A DNA stretch of 64,000 nucleotides from Aved-18 sp964606665 (GTDB lineage Bacteria > Cyanobacteriota > Vampirovibrionia > Obscuribacterales > Obscuribacteraceae): contig CAZSHS010000001.1 in assembly GCA_964606665.1 (NCBI GenBank), positions 186,001 to 250,000 of the forward strand, in the 5' to 3' direction. The notes below the pieces were generated by a model. That model was not told the origin of the DNA, searched no databases, and saw nothing but the letters and a program-made list of their open reading frames with translations. Each line of letters starts with the position of its first letter. The first letter of the stretch is position 1. Position numbers and translations under genes: made by a program. Of the stretch, positions 62,084 through 64,000 are shown one piece after another.

Positions 62084-63166
62084 ATGTTCGGTTCGAAAAA
62101 AATAACGCAAAAGCAGGTAGAGGAAGCCCTCTCAACGGTAATGGATCCGGACTTGCACAAGGACATAGTAAGTCTTGGCATGGTCTCTCAAATCAAAATT
62201 GATGGCGGCAAAATAGCTTTTAAGCTTACACTGACAACCCCGGCTTGCCCTCTCAAGGAAAAGATTGAAGGAGATGCGCGAGCAGCTCTTCAGGCTTTAC
62301 CTGGCGCAGAGGAAATAACAATTGAAACCGATGCTCAGGTTCGTGCTCCCCTTAATGAAAAAAAATCGATTGACGGAGTTCAACACATTATTGCCGTCAC
62401 CTCAGGCAAAGGCGGCGTCGGCAAAACTACTGTATCAGTCAATTTAGCCGTTGCTCTTTCACGCTTGGGTGCTAAAGTCGGCTTACTCGATGCCGATATC
62501 ACTGGTCCCAATTGTCCCATCATGTTGGGCGTTCAAGATTATGAGCCATTGGGCAAAAACAATCGCATTGTTCCGGCTGAAAATTACGGAATTAAATGTG
62601 TGTCGATGGCATTTTTTGTTGCCAAAGATACGCCAATTATTTGGCGTGGACCAATGCTTGATAGAGCGATCAAGCAATTTTTGTCCGATGTAGACTGGGG
62701 CGAATTAGATTATCTAATTGTTGATATGCCGCCTGGTACTGGTGATGCGCAACTGACAATGGCTCAAGCCACCAAACTTTCTGGCGGAATTATTGTAACC
62801 ACACCTCAGGAAGTGGCATTACTTGACGGCAGACGCGGTCTTGCGATGTTCAATCAAATGTCAGTGCCGATACTTGGATTTGTCGAGAATATGAGTTATT
62901 TCCAGCCGCCAGGTTCAAGTGAGCAATACGAAATTTTTGGTCGCGGCGGCGGCAAAAAATTAGCTGAAGATTCAAACGTTCCATTTTTGGGTGAGATTCC
63001 ACTTGATCCCAAAGTGCGTGTTGGGGGAGATTTAGGAGATCCAATTTCAAATAGCGATCCTGACAGTGCTACAGCACAGGCCTTTTTAAATATTGCCAAA
63101 CAAGTGGCGCACCAAATCAGTGTACATGCGCTAATGCCCACCCCGGCTGCCGCTTCAGCCAAATAG
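62084..63166 (+). CDS. Mrp/ApbC-type Fe-S carrier ATPase
   Basis: About 360 residues from the ATG at 62084 (MFGSKKITQK). A DUF59 domain covers about residues 8-85 (VMDPDLHKDIVSLGMVSQIK, TLTTPACPLKEK). A deviant Walker A follows (VTSGKGGVGKTTVSVNLAVA), then LLDADITGPN and IVDMPPGTGDAQLTMAQ. The CxxC pair that bridges a cluster in enterobacterial Mrp is absent: the sequence reads ENMSYFQPPGSSEQYEIFG. Such CxxC-less forms occur in cyanobacteria. Its closeness to the suf operon supports a cluster-delivery role. Confidence 0.85.
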   Translation: MFGSKKITQKQVEEALSTVMDPDLHKDIVSLGMVSQIKIDGGKIAFKLTLTTPACPLKEKIEGDARAALQALPGAEEITIETDAQVRAPLNEKKSIDGVQHIIAVTSGKGGVGKTTVSVNLAVALSRLGAKVGLLDADITGPNCPIMLGVQDYEPLGKNNRIVPAENYGIKCVSMAFFVAKDTPIIWRGPMLDRAIKQFLSDVDWGELDYLIVDMPPGTGDAQLTMAQATKLSGGIIVTTPQEVALLDGRRGLAMFNQMSVPILGFVENMSYFQPPGSSEQYEIFGRGGGKKLAEDSNVPFLGEIPLDPKVRVGGDLGDPISNSDPDSATAQAFLNIAKQVAHQISVHALMPTPAAASAK

Positions 63167-63189
63167 AAGAGTCTTTCATATCGTGATTT

Positions 63190-63219
63190 AAAACCATATC
63201 CGTTAACGGATATGGTTTT
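63190..63219 (+). terminator. Palindromic terminator after the Mrp gene
   Basis: A perfect 30-base palindrome (arms of 15 bases meeting at GTTAAC) with four A residues at the left end and four T residues at the right. It folds into a 12-base stem with a six-base loop and lies 23 bases after the stop. Confidence 0.65.
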
Positions 63220-63371
63220 GAAATTAGTATTCAAGATCGCACGGCAAGGCCCCCCTTGTCTGATCGTGCTATTTTCAGCGCACCAAAGGGTTCACAAATG
63301 GCAGCAAGGCATTATACTGGTGCTAAGTTCGGTACTAGTATCACCTTTGACACCACTTCTATATATAAAAT

Positions 63372-64000
63372 ATGCTCAAAAGCATTTGCATAAGAGATTT
63401 CGCTTTAATTGAGAACGTCAGCCTAGATTGGCATTCTGGATTAAATGTTTTAACCGGTGAAACCGGAGCAGGAAAATCGATAGTATTTGATGCAATCAAT
63501 ATTGTGCTTGGTGCTAAATGCGCAAGCTCGAATATAAGACATGGTTCGAGTAAAGCTTCCATAGAAGCAGTATTTGAGCCACAAAGCGTTGTATGGGCAT
63601 GGCTCAAGCAAAACGAATTGATTGAGCAAGACGTAAGTGACAAGGAAATTGTAGTAACTCGTGAAATCACCACCAGTGGTTCACGATCTAGAATTAATGG
63701 AACCATGGTTAATGTGGCTACCATACAAGAATTGCGCAACCTACTTCTTACTTTTCATGTCCAGCACGAAATTAGAACTTTATTTGCAGGCAATACAAAA
63801 CTTTCGATGCTCGATGCTATTGGAGATAAAAAACATCAACAATCCGTTGAAAAATTTGCCACTGTTTTTACTCGCTACCAGTCGGTAAAACGCTCAGCGC
63901 GCGAGCTTGAAATAGATGAAGAAGAGCGGCTTCGTCGGCTCGATTTTTCTCGTTTTCAACTAAACGAATTAGTTCAAGCTGATTTGACAGACGAAAGCGA
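63372..64000 (+). CDS. recN: DNA repair protein RecN, partial
   Basis: An open frame from the ATG at 63372 to the window end, at least 209 residues without a stop. The N-terminus is RecN: ICIRDFALIENVSLDW, then the Walker A LTGETGAGKSIVFDAINIVL, RHGSSKASIEAVF and SRSRINGTMV. The helical arm follows. RecN is an SMC-like ATPase that holds broken DNA ends during recombinational repair. The remaining part lies outside the window. Confidence 0.88.
   Translation, partial: MLKSICIRDFALIENVSLDWHSGLNVLTGETGAGKSIVFDAINIVLGAKCASSNIRHGSSKASIEAVFEPQSVVWAWLKQNELIEQDVSDKEIVVTREITTSGSRSRINGTMVNVATIQELRNLLLTFHVQHEIRTLFAGNTKLSMLDAIGDKKHQQSVEKFATVFTRYQSVKRSARELEIDEEERLRRLDFSRFQLNELVQADLTDES

Noticed and set aside
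1..64000. tRNA, rRNA, insertion sequences, prophage genes
   Set aside because: No cloverleaf, rRNA-like block, transposase, integrase or phage structural motif was recognised by reading. Not found by eye is not proof of absence for short RNAs.

Overview
The window looks like a chromosomal contig from a large-genome, probably aerobic, Gram-negative-type bacterium, most plausibly a non-photosynthetic relative of the cyanobacteria (Melainabacteria/Vampirovibrionia, Obscuribacter-like). This is an inference from gene content and not a marker-gene placement. The hints are a cyanobacterial-style sufR facing a sufC-sufB-sufD operon, a single-RRM RNA-binding protein, a four-S1-domain ribosomal protein S1, a complex I operon of the A-B-C-D-H-I-J-K core type, many TPR or Gly/Pro-rich secreted proteins, and a KDO-8-phosphate synthase that implies an LPS-type outer membrane. 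No photosynthesis gene, tRNA, rRNA, CRISPR array, insertion sequence or phage gene was seen.

Layout. 1-8 kb: two leftward Gly/Pro-rich secreted proteins (one cut by the window edge), then a rightward run of two secreted TPR proteins, two small membrane proteins and another secreted protein, leading into ubiX and rimM. 9-11 kb: a GT20 trehalose-phosphate-synthase-like enzyme and an RRM protein with a structured leader. 11-18 kb: leftward nuoABCDHIJK. 18-22 kb: rnc, a small secreted coiled-coil protein, rpsA and a CoA-transferase. 22-26 kb: accessory genes, including a papain-fold-like protein, a higBA toxin-antitoxin pair and a gene broken by a 20-N assembly gap. 26-35 kb: a GAF-GAF-HD-GYP signalling protein and a five-gene MoxR/DUF58/DUF4350/DUF4129 operon. 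35-40 kb: a zincin-like protein, an orphan pxpA, a secreted TPR/proline-rich protein, and an ECF sigma / anti-sigma / LTXXQ (Spy-like) operon. 40-47 kb: a double-aspartyl-protease-TPR protein, kdsA, a GH57 branching enzyme and pyk. 48-53 kb: an LRV-receiver-HPt fusion, an MFS transporter, and a toxin-like protein followed by two paralogous small acidic proteins. 53-62 kb: sufR and the sufCBD-Rieske-sufS-sufU-sufT operon. 62-64 kb: a membrane spermidine-synthase-like fusion, an Mrp/ApbC Fe-S carrier, and the start of recN.

How the parts fit. The SUF operon and the Mrp carrier supply Fe-S clusters of the kind needed by NuoB and NuoI and by the Rieske protein. GH57, GT20 and pyruvate kinase point to glycogen/trehalose storage and glycolysis. 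The many exported repeat proteins and the aspartyl protease point to a complex envelope. Three signalling units (ECF/anti-sigma/LTXXQ, GAF-HD-GYP, LRV-REC-HPt) and two candidate conflict modules (higBA, and the toxin-like protein with a duplicated candidate immunity gene) form the accessory layer.

The most promising candidate for an undescribed system is the operon at 50645-52987. Function there is inferred from layout only.
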